52,886 nucleotides of DNA. It comes from Oscillospiraceae bacterium. GTDB taxonomy: Bacteria > Bacillota > Clostridia > Oscillospirales > SIG627. Within the stretch, counting starts at the first letter, position 1, and each line of letters begins with the position of its first letter. The notes under the pieces were generated by a model that did not search any database, was not told where the DNA came from, and saw only the letters and a list, made by a program, of their open reading frames with translations. This document shows, one piece after another, positions 42,003-50,175 of the stretch. The stretch is taken from assembly GCA_015065325.1 (NCBI GenBank), contig SVQO01000017.1, forward strand, positions 1 through 52,886, read 5' to 3'. The position numbers and the translations under genes were made by a program.

Positions 42003-44117
42003 TCAGTGTAGTGGGTATTGCTCGGAGAAGTTGACGTGGAACAAGAGGTAGATGGCATCGTCCATATTTACCTGACCGTTGCCGTCAAAGTCCAAGGGCT
42101 GATCGGTGGGATATTGATCAGAGAAATTGATGGCGAACAGCAGGTAGATGGCATCGTCCATATCTACGCCCGCCTTACCGTCCAAATCTCCCGGAACGTA
42201 AGGGGGTCTTTCGTAGCCGCATTCGTTGCAGAGCAGATCCTCGGAATCGTCGTAGACGTGGGGAGCAGTTCTGGTTTTTCCGCAAAGATCACACTCCGAG
42301 TCGCAGGCGTCAACGTAGGAATGCGTGACTGTTCGGATCGCGCCGCAGAGGTTACAGTTTTCGTCGCAGACACTATCATAGACGTGATCCTCCGTGATAC
42401 GGGTCTTGCCACAGGTGTTGCAATCGGTGTCACAGTTGTTGTCGTAGGTGTGATCGGGCACCGTGCGACTATCTCCGCACTTGTTGCAGGTGGGATCGCA
42501 GGCGTTATCGTAGCTATGCCCTGCCACGGCGCGATGATCCCCGCAGACATCGCAATCGGTGTCGCATTCACTTTCGTAGCGGTGCGCTGTGGCGGGATCG
42601 TAACGAAGCCTTTCGCAGTTGCTACAGGTGGTGTCGCAGGAATTTTCGGCGTAATGCCAAAGGGCGTTTCCGATAACGGGGAGGGAAGTGTTGCTCAGAT
42701 CTTGCGGTGCTCCTTCGAACCAAATATGGATATCGCGGTATTGAGACGGTGTGTTCTCAAAGGCGGTGCTGTGGAAGGTGGGGAGTTTTTTGCAAAAGGT
42801 GATCTCGCTCAATAAATAGCAGTCGGCAAAGGCGTATGCTCCCACAGACGTAACGCTCTCGGGAATTCTGACATACATTATTTTGTTCTGAGCACATCCG
42901 ACAAATGCCCCTTCCCCAATAGAGGTAACTCCCTTGGGAATGGCAACGCTCGTTATGTCGGAATATGCAAAGGCGTAGTCACCAATGGCAAGAACCCCTT
43001 GATCTTGCGGGATCTTTGCTCCTGCGGCGGCGGAAATGATTTTCCCGCTCGCTTTTTCCATTAGGCACTTTTCCGCAGTTTTAAAATACGGATGATCGTC
43101 GGCAACGGTAAAGCCCCTCAGCTCTTCATTGGCGCTGAAAGCGGAAATGCCGATAAATTGTACGGAATTGGGGATGGTCACCTCGTAGATCAAGCTGCAC
43201 GCCCAGAAGGCGTCGTTACCGATGCTCTTCAGGTTTTGGGGCAGCGTAATGCTATTCAGCTTTTCGCAGTAAGAAAAAGCGTTGTCCCCGATCTCGGTCA
43301 GGGTAGAGGGAAACTGCAGAAAGGATACGGTGCTTTCCGAGCAGCAATAGGAGGGAATGGTCTTCAATCCCTCGGGAAAGTAGAGAAAGGGGATCTCCGC
43401 GCCCAAGAAGGCGCTTTCTCCCAGCTCGGTCAAGGTAGAGGGAAGCCCCACCATGCCTTCCGCATAAGCAAAAGCTCCTGCCTCGATGGTTGTAACCCCC
43501 GCAGGAATGGTAAAATCAGCGGTACCGCCTTGAGAAACCATCATAAAGGCACCCTCACCGATGATGCGCAGACCTGCATTTTCCGAAATGCGGGAAGCAC
43601 GGCAGCCCAGCACCAACTTTCCGCTTGCCCGTTCCATGATGCAGTTACCCGCAGAGGAATAAACGGGGTTTGCCGCGGAAACGGAAAGAGAGCCCAATTG
43701 ATAGCAAGCCGCAAATACACTCATTCCAAGATCGGTTACGGTAGGGGGGATCCAAAAGGAGGTGATGCCGGTGCACATCAAAAAGGCGGCATCGCCCATC
43801 CGTGAAAGGCTGTAATTCGGCAGAAGCACCGCCGTTGCCGAGGTGCATCCCGCAAAGGCATAATCCCCGATGGAGGTAACGCCCTCCCGTACCTCGATGG
43901 TGGTAATGGAAGGTGCTATTTCAACCCACGGGGGCAAATTGGTATCGCTGTAATCCGCCATCGGTCCGTTGCCCGAAATGATCAGGGTATTGCCGCTGAT
44001 GGTCCAGGTGCAGGAGCCTGTGGTTCCGCTTGCCGCGGAAACAGGCGTGCCGAGAGAGAAAATCAAGATCAAAAGGATGGTTAAGGACAAAAGCGTTGAT
44101 GTTATTCTTCTTTTCAT
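42003..44117 (-). CDS. Secreted BspA-type leucine-rich repeat protein with dockerin
   Basis: The start at 44117 (MKRRITSTLLSLTILLIL) gives 704 residues and a clear signal peptide ending near 'GTPVSA'. Residues about 35-485 hold roughly nine BspA/LRR_5 repeats ('IGDYAFAGCTS', 'IGEGAFM', 'IGDNAFSYCEKLNSITLP'). Residues about 500-640 are Cys-rich units (CD-x-C-xxCG), and about 645-704 are a two-repeat dockerin ('GDLDGKAGVDMDDAIYLL', 'LDFDGNGQVNMDDAIYLL'). The Cys units and dockerin match those of the 18249-21758 protein, so both probably attach to the same surface partner. Likely adhesion or substrate binding. Transcribed alone from the ychF side. Confidence 0.85.
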   Translation of the reverse strand: MKRRITSTLLSLTILLILIFSLGTPVSAASGTTGSCTWTISGNTLIISGNGPMADYSDTNLPPWVEIAPSITTIEVREGVTSIGDYAFAGCTSATAVLLPNYSLSRMGDAAFLMCTGITSFWIPPTVTDLGMSVFAACYQLGSLSVSAANPVYSSAGNCIMERASGKLVLGCRASRISENAGLRIIGEGAFMMVSQGGTADFTIPAGVTTIEAGAFAYAEGMVGLPSTLTELGESAFLGAEIPFLYFPEGLKTIPSYCCSESTVSFLQFPSTLTEIGDNAFSYCEKLNSITLPQNLKSIGNDAFWACSLIYEVTIPNSVQFIGISAFSANEELRGFTVADDHPYFKTAEKCLMEKASGKIISAAAGAKIPQDQGVLAIGDYAFAYSDITSVAIPKGVTSIGEGAFVGCAQNKIMYVRIPESVTSVGAYAFADCYLLSEITFCKKLPTFHSTAFENTPSQYRDIHIWFEGAPQDLSNTSLPVIGNALWHYAENSCDTTCSNCERLRYDPATAHRYESECDTDCDVCGDHRAVAGHSYDNACDPTCNKCGDSRTVPDHTYDNNCDTDCNTCGKTRITEDHVYDSVCDENCNLCGAIRTVTHSYVDACDSECDLCGKTRTAPHVYDDSEDLLCNECGYERPPYVPGDLDGKAGVDMDDAIYLLFAINFSDQYPTDQPLDFDGNGQVNMDDAIYLLFHVNFSEQYPLH

Positions 44118-44271
44118 TTTTCGGCCCCTTTCTTGCTCGGCGTAATTGTGTGAAATCAATGGAGAATTCACTAATTTTATTATAAAGGAGACTTTTGCAA
44201 AAAGCAAGTTTTTTTCGTATTAAGGGAAAAGAAAATGCACGCCTTTTTTCGCGGAAACCTTTGCGCCCTCT

Positions 44272-44307
44272 TGCAATTCAAACGGGATTGTGTTACAATA
44301 ATCCCGT
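44272..44307 (+). promoter_or_regulatory. ychF promoter with palindrome over the -10 box
   Basis: TTGCAA (44272-44277), a 16-base spacer and TACAAT (44294-44299). Perfect arms acgggatt (44282-44289) and aatcccgt (44300-44307) flank the -10 box, as expected of a repressor operator, or forming a 5' hairpin if transcription starts upstream. Confidence 0.6.
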
Positions 44308-44331
44308 ATTTTAAATAGGAGAAATTTTGCA

Positions 44332-45435
44332 ATGAAATTAGGTATCGTAGGACTTCCCAACGTGGGGAAAAGCACACTTTTTAATGCGATGACCGGGGGC
44401 GGCGCGCAGGCGGCAAACTACCCCTTCTGTACCATCGAGCCCAACGTGGGCATCGTTCCCGTTCCCGACAAGCGTCTGGATAAGCTTGCCGAAATGTACG
44501 ACCCCGACAAGATCACCCCCGCGGTTATCGAATTCGTGGATATTGCAGGTCTGGTAAAGGGCGCCAGCCAGGGTGAGGGCTTGGGAAACCAGTTCCTGTC
44601 CCATATCCGCGAGGTGGACGCCATCGTTCACGTGGTCCGCTGCTTTGAGGATGCGGATATCGTTCACGTGGATAAGGGCATCGACCCCGTCCGCGACGCA
44701 GACGTGATCAATATGGAGCTGATCCTGTCCGATCTGGAGATCCTGGAGCGCAGAATGGATCGCGCCAAGAAGCGTCTCAAAGGGGATAAATCCGCTCAGA
44801 CCGAGATCGATCTCATTGAAAAACTTCTTGCCAAGCTGGAGGACGGAAAGTCTCCCCGCGGTCTGGAATTTTCCGAGGCGGAGCAGGCACTCTTGACGGA
44901 AATGCCCCTGCTCTCCATGAAGCCTCAGATCTTCGCCGCCAACGTATCCGAGGAGGATATTGTGGCAGGGGAGTCTCTTTCCGAGCAAAATCCCCACTTT
45001 GCCGCTCTTTCTGCCTACGCCGCGGAAAGCGGAAACGGAATCATCCCCATCTGTGCCAAGATCGAAGCCGAGCTTGCCGAGTTTTCTGCCGAGGATAAAG
45101 CAATGTTCCTCGAGGACCTTGGTATCGAGCACGCCGGTCTTGAAAGACTTATCACCGCCGGTTACGAGCTTCTCGGTCTCATCAGCTACCTGACCGCAGG
45201 CAAGCCCGAGGTCCGCGCCTGGACCATCACCCGCGGCACCACCGCTCCCAAAGCCGCCGGCAAGATCCACTCCGACTTTGAGCGCGGCTTCATCCGTGCC
45301 GAGGTAGTCTCCTACGACGATCTCATCTCCTGCGGCTCTATGGCCGCCGTCCGCGAAAAAGGTCTCCTTCGCTCCGAAGGCAAGGATTACGTGATGGTGG
45401 ATGGAGATGTTGTGTTATTCCGCTTCAACGTATAA
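44332..45435 (+). CDS. ychF: Ribosome-associated ATPase YchF (OLA1)
   Basis: This 367-residue protein has a P-loop 'GIVGLPNVGKSTLFNAMT', G3 region 'VDIAGLVKGASQGEGLGNQF', and a YchF-type G4 replacement 'FAANVSEED' (no NKxD, which explains ATP preference in the family). The C-terminal TGS domain ends in 'YVMVDGDVVLFRFNV'. Length normal. YchF binds ribosomes and modulates translation and stress responses. The stop codon is followed within six bases by structured repeat array C. Confidence 0.95.
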   Translation: MKLGIVGLPNVGKSTLFNAMTGGGAQAANYPFCTIEPNVGIVPVPDKRLDKLAEMYDPDKITPAVIEFVDIAGLVKGASQGEGLGNQFLSHIREVDAIVHVVRCFEDADIVHVDKGIDPVRDADVINMELILSDLEILERRMDRAKKRLKGDKSAQTEIDLIEKLLAKLEDGKSPRGLEFSEAEQALLTEMPLLSMKPQIFAANVSEEDIVAGESLSEQNPHFAALSAYAAESGNGIIPICAKIEAELAEFSAEDKAMFLEDLGIEHAGLERLITAGYELLGLISYLTAGKPEVRAWTITRGTTAPKAAGKIHSDFERGFIRAEVVSYDDLISCGSMAAVREKGLLRSEGKDYVMVDGDVVLFRFNV

Positions 45436-45440
45436 TTTTT

Positions 45441-45955
45441 CTGCTTCGTGAATTTGGCTGCGACTTCGTCAAGACTGCGAAAATCACTCAGTTATTTACG
45501 CCCGGTAAACGCCTTCGCGATTTTCTTGCTTTCCTCGTCTCGCGCAAATTCACTTCGCAGAAACGATTTGAAAATTGGCTGCGACTTCGTCAAGACTGCG
45601 AAAATCACTCAGTTATTTACGCCCGGTAAACGCCTTCGCGGTTTTCTTGCTTTCCTCGTCTCGCGCAAATTCACTTCGCAGAACTGATTTAAAAATTGGC
45701 TGCGACTTCGTCAAGACTGCGAAAATCGCTCAGTTATTTACGCCCGGTAAACGCCTTCGCGGTTTTCTTGCTTTCCTCGTCTCACGCAAATTCACTTCGC
45801 AGAACTGATTTGAAAATTGGCTGCGACTTCGTCAAGACTGCGAAAATCGCTCAGTTATTTGCGCCCGGTAAACGCCTTCACGATTTTCTTGCTTTCCTCG
45901 TCTCGCGCAAATTCACTTCGCAGAACTGATTTAAAAATTGGCTGCGACTTTAAGA
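45441..45955 (+). repeat. Structured tandem repeat array C (121-bp units)
   Basis: Four complete units start at 45456, 45577, 45698 and 45819, all 121 bases apart, plus a truncated fifth at 45940. First unit: arms 45441-45456 and 45545-45560 pair with the same 3x3 internal loop as arrays A and B. Inner stem gaaaatc/gattttc (45479-45485/45519-45525) encloses hairpin tttac-gcccg-gtaaa (45495-45509). The repeating 77-codon frames seen here are artefacts of the tandem repetition. Confidence 0.85.
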
Positions 45956-46032
45956 AAAACAGATTTGTAAAAAAATTAATTGAGAAGTTTCTTTGCTCCT
46001 TCCTTTTCAAAGGAAGGAGAGAAAGGGTTGCT

Positions 46033-46629
46033 ATGAGATACGTAAATCAGAAACAATATCCCGAGATTCCGTATATTACCTGTATAAACCCCGAGCATCC
46101 TCAGCACGAGAGAGGAAAGACCACCTCGATCAAGACCTCGGGGTGCGGGCTTTGCTCCTCCATTATGATTGCAGACAGGCTTTTGGTGGATTATGAGTAC
46201 GAGCTGGAGGACGCCATTGCCCTTTCTTACAAGGTGGGGGCAAACCGCGGCGCAGGAACGGCGAGGATCTATTTCGACGCTTTTGCGGACAGGTTCGGTC
46301 TGATCAAAAAGGAGGCAAGCACCATCGAGGAGCTGAAGGAGTGCTTGCAGACCGGAGGTGCCGCCATCGTCCACGTAGGCGGTGACAGCGAGGGACGAAT
46401 CGGGTTGTTTTCTCACGTGGGGCATTATATCGTTGCCATCGGCGTAGAGCCGGACGGCAGAATTGCCATTTTGGATCCTGCTCTGGAACCCGGCAGATAT
46501 GACGAGGAGGGCAGAGCGGGCAAGGTCGAAGTGAAAAACGGATTTTTCTCCGTCGTCAGTCCCGAGCTGCTTCACGAGGATACTCTGACTCGCCAGCCCG
46601 GATCCTACATTCTTTTTTGGAGAAAATAA
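46033..46629 (+). CDS. C39-like (papain-fold) cysteine peptidase-like protein 2
   Basis: The start at 46033 (MRYVNQKQYPEIPYIT) follows ggagagaaagggttgct; the open frame runs further upstream into the repeats and should not be used. 198 residues. Candidate Cys in 'KTSGCGLCSSIMIADRLL', His in 'FSHVGHYIVAIGVEPDG', Asp in 'IAILDPALEPG'. Shares 'STIEELKECLQTGGAA'-like and C-terminal segments with 41105-41701. No signal peptide. Direct position behind array C mirrors the other paralogue behind array B. Function unknown. Confidence 0.72.
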   Translation: MRYVNQKQYPEIPYITCINPEHPQHERGKTTSIKTSGCGLCSSIMIADRLLVDYEYELEDAIALSYKVGANRGAGTARIYFDAFADRFGLIKKEASTIEELKECLQTGGAAIVHVGGDSEGRIGLFSHVGHYIVAIGVEPDGRIAILDPALEPGRYDEEGRAGKVEVKNGFFSVVSPELLHEDTLTRQPGSYILFWRK

Positions 46630-46668
46630 AAAAACGCCCCCTCTTTTTCAACAAAGAAGGGGCTTTGC
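46630..46668. terminator. Terminator between the C39-like and AraC genes
   Basis: The hairpin gccccctcttt/aaagaaggggc, with a T-rich run on either side, serves both convergent genes. Confidence 0.75.
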
Positions 46669-46669
46669 A

Positions 46670-47512
46670 TTATCTCTTTTGGCTTTTTAGTTCCTTTTGT
46701 CTTGCCGAAGGCGTGATGCCGAAATGTTCCTTGAAGCTGAGCTGGAAGCCGCTGTAGGAGCGGTACCCAACCTGCCAGGCGATCTCTTCCAGAGAAAGAG
46801 TTCCTTTTTGCAGATAAATGTCTGCAAGCTCCATTCGTCTCGTGCGGACGGCGGTTTTGAAATCCACGCCCAGATATTTTTTTACCAGAGAACTGGTTTG
46901 CCGCTGACTTAAAAAAAGCGTTTTTGCAAGTCCTGCCAACCCCTCGGGATTGGTGAAGTGCCGTTCCATATAGTCCAAAATGAGCCATCTTCGGTCGGGT
47001 GTTACGGAGGGCTTTTCTTTCGGCGGATCAAAGGAAAGAGAAAGCAAACGCAGAGCCGCGGAGATCATCAGAAAACCCTGACGGGCGCCGCCTTGCCGAC
47101 TTTCGGTCAAAAGCTGCTCCGAACGGCAAAGCTCCATAAGACTTTGCGCGTAATCGTCCTCGAACAGCAGGGGCTTTTTGATTTGCTGTAACAGGGGAGA
47201 AAAGCTGTTTTGGTGATTTTCTTCACTGTCGCCGGAAAAATGGAAGCAGATTCGTTCCACCGTTCCGTTTTCCGTAGTGACGGCGTGGTAGTGCTCTTGC
47301 GGAATCAAAAGAATCTGTCTCTCTTTCAGGACGATTCTGTTTCCGTTTTTTGGAAAATCGATGGTTTCCGTGCCGCGAAAGACACAGTGGAATTCCATAA
47401 AATAGTGCTTGTGCGGACGGTCCGATACCTTTTCATTCGGTAAAAAGCTTTGTCTTACGCTTCGCACTCGCAGTCTCGCGCCGTCAATGGTTGTACTGAA
47501 ATCGAGATTCAT
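46670..47512 (-). CDS. AraC-family transcription regulator
   Basis: This 280-residue protein has an N-terminal cupin-like sensor (about 1-150; 'HKHYFMEFHCVFRG', 'RQILLIPQEHYHAV') and a C-terminal double helix-turn-helix (about 180-280; 'GLAGLAKTLFLSQRQTSSLVK', 'LSLEEIAWQVGYRSYSGF'). The layout is that of sugar-responsive AraC activators. It diverges from the five-gene operon at 47664-52475 and is the probable regulator. Ligand not known; a sugar or its acid is the natural guess from the neighbours. Confidence 0.9.
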   Translation of the reverse strand: MNLDFSTTIDGARLRVRSVRQSFLPNEKVSDRPHKHYFMEFHCVFRGTETIDFPKNGNRIVLKERQILLIPQEHYHAVTTENGTVERICFHFSGDSEENHQNSFSPLLQQIKKPLLFEDDYAQSLMELCRSEQLLTESRQGGARQGFLMISAALRLLSLSFDPPKEKPSVTPDRRWLILDYMERHFTNPEGLAGLAKTLFLSQRQTSSLVKKYLGVDFKTAVRTRRMELADIYLQKGTLSLEEIAWQVGYRSYSGFQLSFKEHFGITPSARQKELKSQKR

Positions 47513-47576
47513 AACCGCTCCTTGAAAATAGATTGAAAAACAGGAAGTTTTTTTATTTTTTTATCGCAAATGTGAA

Positions 47577-47605
47577 TTGATTTTTCTTCTTTTTAAAGAT
47601 ATAAT
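47577..47605 (+). promoter_or_regulatory. Promoter of the SDR-aldolase operon
   Basis: TTGATT (47577-47582), a 17-base spacer and TATAAT (47600-47605). Downstream, cttga and tcaag near 47623-47646 form a loose dyad that might bind a regulator. The AraC gene faces the opposite way across the same spacer. Confidence 0.65.
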
Positions 47606-47663
47606 GAGCGTAAAAGTAGTATACTTGATATTTTGATTTTGTCAAGAATGCGGAGGTGTTTTG

Positions 47664-48452
47664 ATGAACGTAATGAAACTGTTTGATCTGACGGGGAAGA
47701 TTGCTCTGGTAACCGGCGGCGCGGGAAATTACGGCCGACAGATGGTGGAGGCCCTTGGGGAGGCAGGTGCTACCGTTTGGACGGCGTCCCGCTCTTTGGA
47801 GAAAAACGAGGAAATGGCGGATCAGCTTCGGAAACGGGGCTTGGACGTCCACGCGGCTTCTTACGACCAGACGGAAGAGGAGAGTATGCGTCGGCTTCTG
47901 GACACCATCGTGACAAAGCACGGTCGGGTCGACGTTTTGGTGAACAATTCGGTTTTGCGCAGTCCCAAGAGTGCTTACTCCTCTTTGACGGAATGCTTGA
48001 GCCACAACTTTTTGGCAAACGCTACCGGCGTTATTTTGATGTGCCATATTTTCGGAGATCAAATGGCAGAGCAGGGCGGCGGCAGTATCATCAACATCGG
48101 CTCTTATATGGGGATGCTTGGTTGCAACGATACCCTTTACGAGGGCTGTCCCCAAATGGCGAGCACGGGTGCAAACGCCTACTTTTTCCACAAAGGCGGT
48201 ATGCACAACTACACGAAGTACGTGGCGGCCAAGTACGGCCCCAAGAACGTGCGTTGTAACTGCCTTTCCCTGGGAGGGCTTTTCAACAATCAGCCCGAAC
48301 CCTTTCTGGAACAATATGCCAAGGCGACGTTTTTGGGCAGAATGGCAGATCAGGAGGACGTGAAGGGGGCGATTGTATATCTCGCTTCCGAAGCTTCCAA
48401 ATATATGACCGGCGCGGTAATTCCGCTGGACGGCGGATATTCGGCAAAATAA
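47664..48452 (+). CDS. SDR-family oxidoreductase
   Basis: The start is ATG 47664 behind ggaggtgtttt, giving 262 residues. Nucleotide-binding motif 'ALVTGGAGNYGRQMVEAL' (TGGxGxxG), 'VLVNNSV' (NNxx), catalytic Ser in 'INIGSYMG' and YxxxK in 'ANAYFFHKGGMHNY', all intact. C-terminal 'IPLDGGYSAK' is typical. It probably oxidises or reduces a sugar, sugar acid or polyol as the first or second step of the operon's pathway. First gene of the set. Confidence 0.88.
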   Translation: MNVMKLFDLTGKIALVTGGAGNYGRQMVEALGEAGATVWTASRSLEKNEEMADQLRKRGLDVHAASYDQTEEESMRRLLDTIVTKHGRVDVLVNNSVLRSPKSAYSSLTECLSHNFLANATGVILMCHIFGDQMAEQGGGSIINIGSYMGMLGCNDTLYEGCPQMASTGANAYFFHKGGMHNYTKYVAAKYGPKNVRCNCLSLGGLFNNQPEPFLEQYAKATFLGRMADQEDVKGAIVYLASEASKYMTGAVIPLDGGYSAK

Positions 48453-48467
48453 AAGGAGAGTGTGATA

Positions 48468-49253
48468 ATGGATATGCGAAAAAGCAGAGTGCTCAGGCAG
48501 CTTCGCGCAGGCAAGGTTGCCACTTGCACCAAATTGAATTTGTGTGATCCCCGCGTTGCAGAAATTGCGGCAATGGCGGGCTTTGACTGCGTTTGGATCG
48601 ATATGGAGCACGTGCCCAACGATATGCGGAGCGTGGAGGAGATCGTTCGCGCCTGCAAGATCTACGACGTGGACGTTTTGACCCGTGTGTCCCGCGGCTC
48701 CTACAGCGATCTGATCCGTCCTTTGGAGGCGGATTCCGCGGGGATTATGGTTCCGCATCTGATGAGCCTTGAGGATGCCAAGAAGATCGTGTATTACACC
48801 AAATTTCATCCCATTGGCAGACGCCCCATCGACGGCGGCAATGCCGACGGAAAATTCTGTGCCGTTTCGGGAGCCGATTATATCAAGCAGGCAAACGAAG
48901 AACGCTTCACCGTGGTGCAGATTGAAGATCCCGAGCCCTTGGAGGAGCTGGAGGAGATCTGCGCTTTGCCCGGCATTGATATGATTTTCTTCGGGCCCGC
49001 GGATTTCAGCCAGGGGATCGGTGCTCCCTGCAGCAATGACCCGAGAATCGACGAGACCCGCCGCAGAATCGCCAAATGCGCCAGAAAGCATGGTAAATTT
49101 GCAGGCACCGTCGGTAGCGCTGACAACTTCGACGCGCTGGTGGAAATGGGCTACAACTTCATCGCTACCGGTGCAGACGTGGTTGCACTTTTGCCTTATT
49201 TTAAAAACCTTTACGAAAGCGTAAAGGGCAGAGATGCCTCGGAATCAAAATGA
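48468..49253 (+). CDS. HpcH/HpaI-family aldolase
   Basis: The start at 48468 follows aaaggagagtgtgata. 261 residues, a class II pyruvate aldolase fold: 'DCVWIDMEHVPNDMRS' (Glu and His), 'SAGIMVPHLMSLEDA', 'HPIGRRPIDGGN' and metal site 'IDMIFFGPADFSQGIG'. Relatives cleave 2-keto-3-deoxy sugar acids such as 2-keto-3-deoxy-L-rhamnonate or 4-hydroxy-2-oxoheptanedioate to pyruvate plus an aldehyde. The presence of aldo/keto reductase and dehydrogenases next to it suggests a non-phosphorylative sugar-acid route, although no dehydratase is in the operon. Overlaps the next gene by four bases. Confidence 0.87.
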   Translation: MDMRKSRVLRQLRAGKVATCTKLNLCDPRVAEIAAMAGFDCVWIDMEHVPNDMRSVEEIVRACKIYDVDVLTRVSRGSYSDLIRPLEADSAGIMVPHLMSLEDAKKIVYYTKFHPIGRRPIDGGNADGKFCAVSGADYIKQANEERFTVVQIEDPEPLEELEEICALPGIDMIFFGPADFSQGIGAPCSNDPRIDETRRRIAKCARKHGKFAGTVGSADNFDALVEMGYNFIATGADVVALLPYFKNLYESVKGRDASESK

Positions 49254-50164
49254 AGCGCAAGATTTCGCCCATGACTTTGGGCACGGTGCAGCTGGGAATG
49301 AATTACGGCATTGCCAACGAGGGCGGAAAGCCGTCTCTTGAGAAAAGCTTTGCCATTCTCGAAGAAGCGGTTCACGGTGGGATCAATTCTCTGGATACTG
49401 CACGCGCATACGGAAATTCCGAGGAGGTGATCGGTGCCTTTTTGAAGGAAAAGGGGCCGAAGGACCTTTGTATTACCACCAAGATTCCTCGCTATAAGGG
49501 GGAGGGCTCCGTGGAAAAATACGTTCTGGAATCCGTGGAGGGCTCTTTGGAACGCTTGGGCGTTTCCCGATTGTCCTCCGTGATGCTTCACGCGGCGGGA
49601 GATCTTTTGCAATACGGCTATGAGATCGTTTTTGCACTGGAGGAATTGGTGCGCCGCGGCTATACGGAAAAGGTTGGCGTTTCCGTTTATACCGCCGAGG
49701 AAATCGATGCGCTTCTCCGTTACGATGCTTTGCAGGTAACTCAGATCCCGATGAGTATTTTTGATCAGCGGCTCATTGCTTGCGGCGCGCTGGATCGCTT
49801 GGCAAAGCGTGGCGTAGAAGTCTACGTTCGCAGCGTGTTTTTGCAGGGACTGTTCTTTTTGGATCCCGATCGGGTCTCGGATCCCATTCTTCTTGCCTAT
49901 GCGGTGCCGGGGATTCGGCGTCTGCGTGAGATCGCGGAGCGCGAGGGAATGACCGTGGCGCAGTTGGCAGTTGGCTTTCTGCGGGATTTGGAAGGCGTGA
50001 CAAGCCTTGTTCTGGGGGCGGACGAGCCAAGCCACGTAAAACAGAATTTGTCCTATTTTTCCACCCCTGCCTTGAATGAGAGAACCATGGAAGAACTGAA
50101 ACGGGAATTTGCGGCGGTGGACGTGCCGGAGATTATGAAGGTGTTGTCCCGTCCGAAGGCGTAA
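49250..50164 (+). CDS. Aldo/keto reductase
   Basis: This 304-residue (beta/alpha)8-barrel reductase begins 'MTLGTVQLGMNYGIANE'. Catalytic Asp and Tyr are in 'INSLDTARAYGNSEEVIG'. The Lys position corresponds to 'CITTKIPRYKGEG' and the His/Gln region to 'VMLHAAGDL'. NAD(P)-binding tail 'VTSLVLGADEPSHVKQN'. Overlap with the aldolase gene (ATGA) marks coupling. It may reduce the aldehyde released by the aldolase (as lactaldehyde reductase does) or dehydrogenate the starting sugar. Confidence 0.87.
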   Translation: MKRKISPMTLGTVQLGMNYGIANEGGKPSLEKSFAILEEAVHGGINSLDTARAYGNSEEVIGAFLKEKGPKDLCITTKIPRYKGEGSVEKYVLESVEGSLERLGVSRLSSVMLHAAGDLLQYGYEIVFALEELVRRGYTEKVGVSVYTAEEIDALLRYDALQVTQIPMSIFDQRLIACGALDRLAKRGVEVYVRSVFLQGLFFLDPDRVSDPILLAYAVPGIRRLREIAEREGMTVAQLAVGFLRDLEGVTSLVLGADEPSHVKQNLSYFSTPALNERTMEELKREFAAVDVPEIMKVLSRPKA

Positions 50165-50175
50165 GGAGGTTTTTT

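Noticed and set aside
45448-45929. A series of overlapping 77-79-codon frames with nearly identical products across array C
   Set aside because: They recur exactly at the 121-bp repeat period, have no ribosome-binding sites and run through the paired stems. They are artefacts of repetition.
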